The notes under the pieces were generated by a model. That model did no database searches and was not told the DNA's origin. It worked only from the letters and a program-made list of their open reading frames with translations. The translations under genes and the position numbers were made by a program. DNA of 10,777 nucleotides from Anaeromyces robustus. Its lineage: Eukaryota > Neocallimastigomycota > Neocallimastigomycetes > Neocallimastigales > Neocallimastigaceae. How positions within the stretch are numbered: position 1 is the stretch's first letter; each line of letters starts with the position of its first letter. The DNA lies in NCBI GenBank assembly GCA_002104895.1, contig MCFG01000755.1, positions 1 to 10,777 on the forward strand, in the 5' to 3' direction. Positions 9,543 through 10,777 of the stretch are shown in pieces.

Positions 9543-9889
9543 TTTTTTTCTATTAATTAATTAATTAATTTAATATTTTAAATGATAGTTTTTAAAAAAA
9601 AAAGTGACGAAAACGGCTACTTTTATATAAAAATTTTTTTTATATTAATTATTCATATATATATATTAATTTTATATTATAATATTTCTATTATAATAAA
9701 ATAAAAAAAATTTTTTATTAATAAATTATTATCATTGATAGTGGTTTAAAAAAATTGACTCTCCACTTGATTATTCGTTTAGATAATAAGACTTGAAACT
9801 TTAACTATAAATAAAGTTTTGAAATTTTTAATTCTAATTCGTATTCTATCCTTAAAAAAAAAATTTTTTTTTGATATATATAAATAAAA
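9543..9889. other. Upstream region of the esterase gene
   Basis: On the minus strand the leader just before the ATG is AATTAATTAATTAATAGAAAAAAA, split here across the TTAA run at about 9552-9570. Beyond the TATA-like box, bases 9740-9850 are less A/T-monotonous (TGACTCTCCACTTG, TAAGACTTGAAACTT). They give short open stretches on both strands (16 codons +, about 22 codons -), too short to call a gene. They may hold promoter elements or a relic exon. No more specific site is supported. Confidence 0.4.
9619..9629 (-). promoter_or_regulatory. Candidate TATA box of the esterase gene
   Basis: Read on the minus strand the sequence is TTATATAAAAG followed by TAGCCGTTTTCGTCAC. TATATAAAA is a consensus-like TATA box, and the unusually G+C-rich CGTTTTCGTCAC beside it sets it apart from the ubiquitous TA runs. 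It lies about 80 bases upstream of the ATG at 9542, a sensible distance. The call is based on motif and spacing only. Confidence 0.4.
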
Positions 9890-9993
9890 TAAAATAAATA
9901 AAACCATATAATACAATATGGTTTTATTTATTTTAAATTATATTGAATATAATTTAAAATAAATTATATTCAATATAATTTATTTTAAATTAT
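9890..9993. repeat. Cluster of three overlapping perfect palindromes
   Basis: Hairpin 1 pairs 9890-9909 with 9916-9935 (20 bp, 6-base loop, containing AAAACCATAT/ATATGGTTTT). Palindrome 2 is centred on G9945 and spans 9926-9964 (19-bp arms). Palindrome 3 is centred on C9971 and spans 9949-9993 (22-bp arms). Palindromes 2 and 3 also make 9935-9955 and 9961-9981 perfect complements of each other, so alternative folds compete. The cluster lies about 350-450 bases upstream of the esterase start and before the small plus-strand gene at 10303. Confidence 0.88.
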
Positions 9994-10057
9994 TCTATTA
10001 GTTACTATTAAAGGAATTGATTTTACCAATTATGAATAATTATTATTTATTTATTTA

Positions 10058-10088
10058 TTTTTTTTTAAAAAAAAAAAAAAAAAAAAAA
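10058..10088. repeat. T9A22 homopolymer palindrome
   Basis: Nine T residues are followed directly by twenty-two A residues (10067-10088). The T9/A9 junction can fold back; the rest is a poly-A tract, which would exclude nucleosomes. The 3' neighbour GATTGTGATTGTAACAATACC is ordinary spacer. Confidence 0.8.
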
Positions 10089-10302
10089 GATTGTGATTGT
10101 AACAATACCAATTTAAATATTTATTAAAATTTAAATAAATTTAATTTATTTTGTGTTACTTAAAATTTTAATATTCTATTTATTTATTTACTTATTTATT
10201 GATTTATTTATTGATTTATTAATTTTATTTAATTTTATTTATTTATATATATATTTAATTTTATTTAATTAATTAATTATTTGTTTACTTATTATTTACC
10301 TA
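10089..10302. repeat. Degenerate ATTT/TTAA repeat tract before the small spliced gene
   Basis: From about 10176 to 10302 the sequence is built of TTTATTTA, TTGATTTATT and TTAATTAATT units with occasional C or G. An in-frame TAA at 10270 marks the upstream limit of the small open frame that begins at 10303. No independent gene is seen. Confidence 0.5.
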
Positions 10303-10519
10303 ATGAACTTATTTATTTTGTTATTTATTTACTTATTTAATATATTAATATTTTGGTCAACGATAACTGTAAGTATTAAAAAATAAAAAGAACAACAACA
10401 AAAGAATATAAAAATAATTATTTTCTCTTTTTCAGGAAAATGATAATATGGGTTATATTATTGTTAAATATAACCATATTTTATCTTTAAAAAGAAATAT
10501 TAGTATTAAAATGGATTAA
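10303..10519 (+). CDS. Candidate tiny two-exon gene, 49-aa peptide with hydrophobic leader
   Basis: The strongest splice pair in the window lies here: ACT|GTAAGTATT at 10369 and TTTTCTCTTTTTCAG|GAA ending at 10435, a 67-nt intron. Exon 1 (10303-10368) from the first in-frame ATG gives MNLFILLFIYLFNILIFWS and three more residues, a hydrophobic leader or membrane segment. Exon 2 (10436-10519) joins in phase 0 and gives ENDNMGYIIVKYNH, then ILSLKRNISIKMD and TAA. The product would be a small secreted or membrane peptide. Introns just after a signal peptide are common in eukaryotic secreted-protein genes. Caution: exon 1 comes from ATTT-type low-complexity DNA, which tends to encode Leu/Phe/Ile by chance, and the ATG context is weak (C at -3). 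Exon 2 is rich in inverted repeats and could be a structured RNA instead. I recognise no family. Confidence 0.45.
10445..10480. repeat. 12-bp hairpin inside exon 2 of the small gene
   Basis: AATATGGGTTATA (10445-10457) pairs with TATAACCATATT (10469-10480), leaving one G bulged and an 11-base loop. It contains G-C pairs, so it is more stable than the typical A/T palindromes here. Confidence 0.6.
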
Positions 10520-10610
10520 TATTATTATAATTATTATTATTTATTATTATTTTTTTTTAAATAAATTTTAATAGTAATAATATTTCATTTTAATACTAAT
10601 ATTTCTTTTT
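10489..10610. repeat. 122-nt fold-back element with perfect 25-bp terminal inverted repeats
   Basis: The left arm 10489-10513 (AAAAAGAAATATTAGTATTA then AAATG) is the exact reverse complement of 10586-10610. A second stem pairs 10518-10527 with 10575-10584 (10 bp) after a small internal bulge. The centre is ATT/T filler. The left arm supplies the last codons of the small plus-strand gene and the stop codon TAA at 10517-10519 lies in the bulge between stems. The shape is that of a miniature fold-back element; no target-site duplication is visible. Confidence 0.8.
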
Positions 10611-10750
10611 CATTATTATATCTTTATAGAAATATTTATTTATATTTATAAAAGTATAATATTAACAAAAATAAAAAAAACAAGAAATAATTGACAATAC
10701 AACTATAAATATAATAAAATAAACAATATCAAAAATCATACATATTATCA

Positions 10751-10777
10751 ATGTTTAAATTAAGTAATAGAATATTT
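10751..10777 (+). CDS. Possible 5' end of a gene running off the window
   Basis: ATG at 10751 opens a frame to the window edge reading MFKLSNRIF. It is preceded by an A-rich, G-poor leader (ACAATATCAAAAATCATACA), typical of fungal 5' untranslated regions. Arg/Lys spaced among hydrophobic residues would suit an organelle-targeting presequence, but nine codons are far too few to judge. It is listed only because the leader and the open frame coincide. Confidence 0.28.

Noticed and set aside
9757-9762. TGACTC as a Gcn4/AP-1-type site upstream of the esterase
   Set aside because: A single six-base match without the full palindrome or any supporting context is expected by chance.

Overview
The window is extremely A+T-rich. 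It carries long A, T, ATTT and TTA runs, short GT-AG introns, and one gene for a secreted enzyme with a fungal-type (CBM10-like) dockerin. That dockerin is the hallmark of cellulosomes of anaerobic gut fungi (Neocallimastigomycota, e.g. Piromyces, Neocallimastix, Orpinomyces, Anaeromyces), so this is very probably nuclear DNA from such a fungus. The assignment rests on the dockerin and base composition; genus cannot be told.

Layout, left to right. 1-217 (+): the 3' end of a gene entering from the left, probably with one intron. 218-1020: non-coding, with three long fold-back hairpins and a poly-A-linked tandem repeat. 1021-2976 (-): an unrecognised large protein of about 650 residues ending in a Met/Gln/Asn-rich 11-residue repeat; the reading frame is interrupted twice. 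2977-4993: about 2 kb of repeat-filled spacer. 4994-5533 (-): a small protein with one clear and one degenerate double-stranded-RNA-binding domain. 5534-5951: the spacer shared with a divergent gene. 5952-7357 (+): a five-exon gene for a 249-residue helical protein of unknown function; every splice junction keeps phase and a long TTA microsatellite sits in the last intron. 7358-8457: T-rich spacer. 8458-9542 (-): a dockerin-bearing CE1-type carbohydrate esterase split by five single-base frameshifts, all of the extra-base kind. 9543-10302: its promoter side, with a TATA-like box and a striking cluster of overlapping palindromes. 10303-10519 (+): a candidate tiny spliced gene (49 residues, hydrophobic leader) whose stop codon lies beside a 25-bp perfect inverted repeat. 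10751-10777 (+): possible start of another gene running off the window.

The genes do not form an obvious pathway. The esterase would be secreted, docked on the cellulosome, and would remove ester side groups from plant-wall xylan. The other products look intracellular and unrelated, as is usual for neighbours in a fungal nuclear genome. The least expected items are the five-exon gene, which has no continuous open frame, the candidate 49-residue spliced peptide with its structured 3' end, the overlapping palindromes, and the same-direction frameshifts in the esterase.
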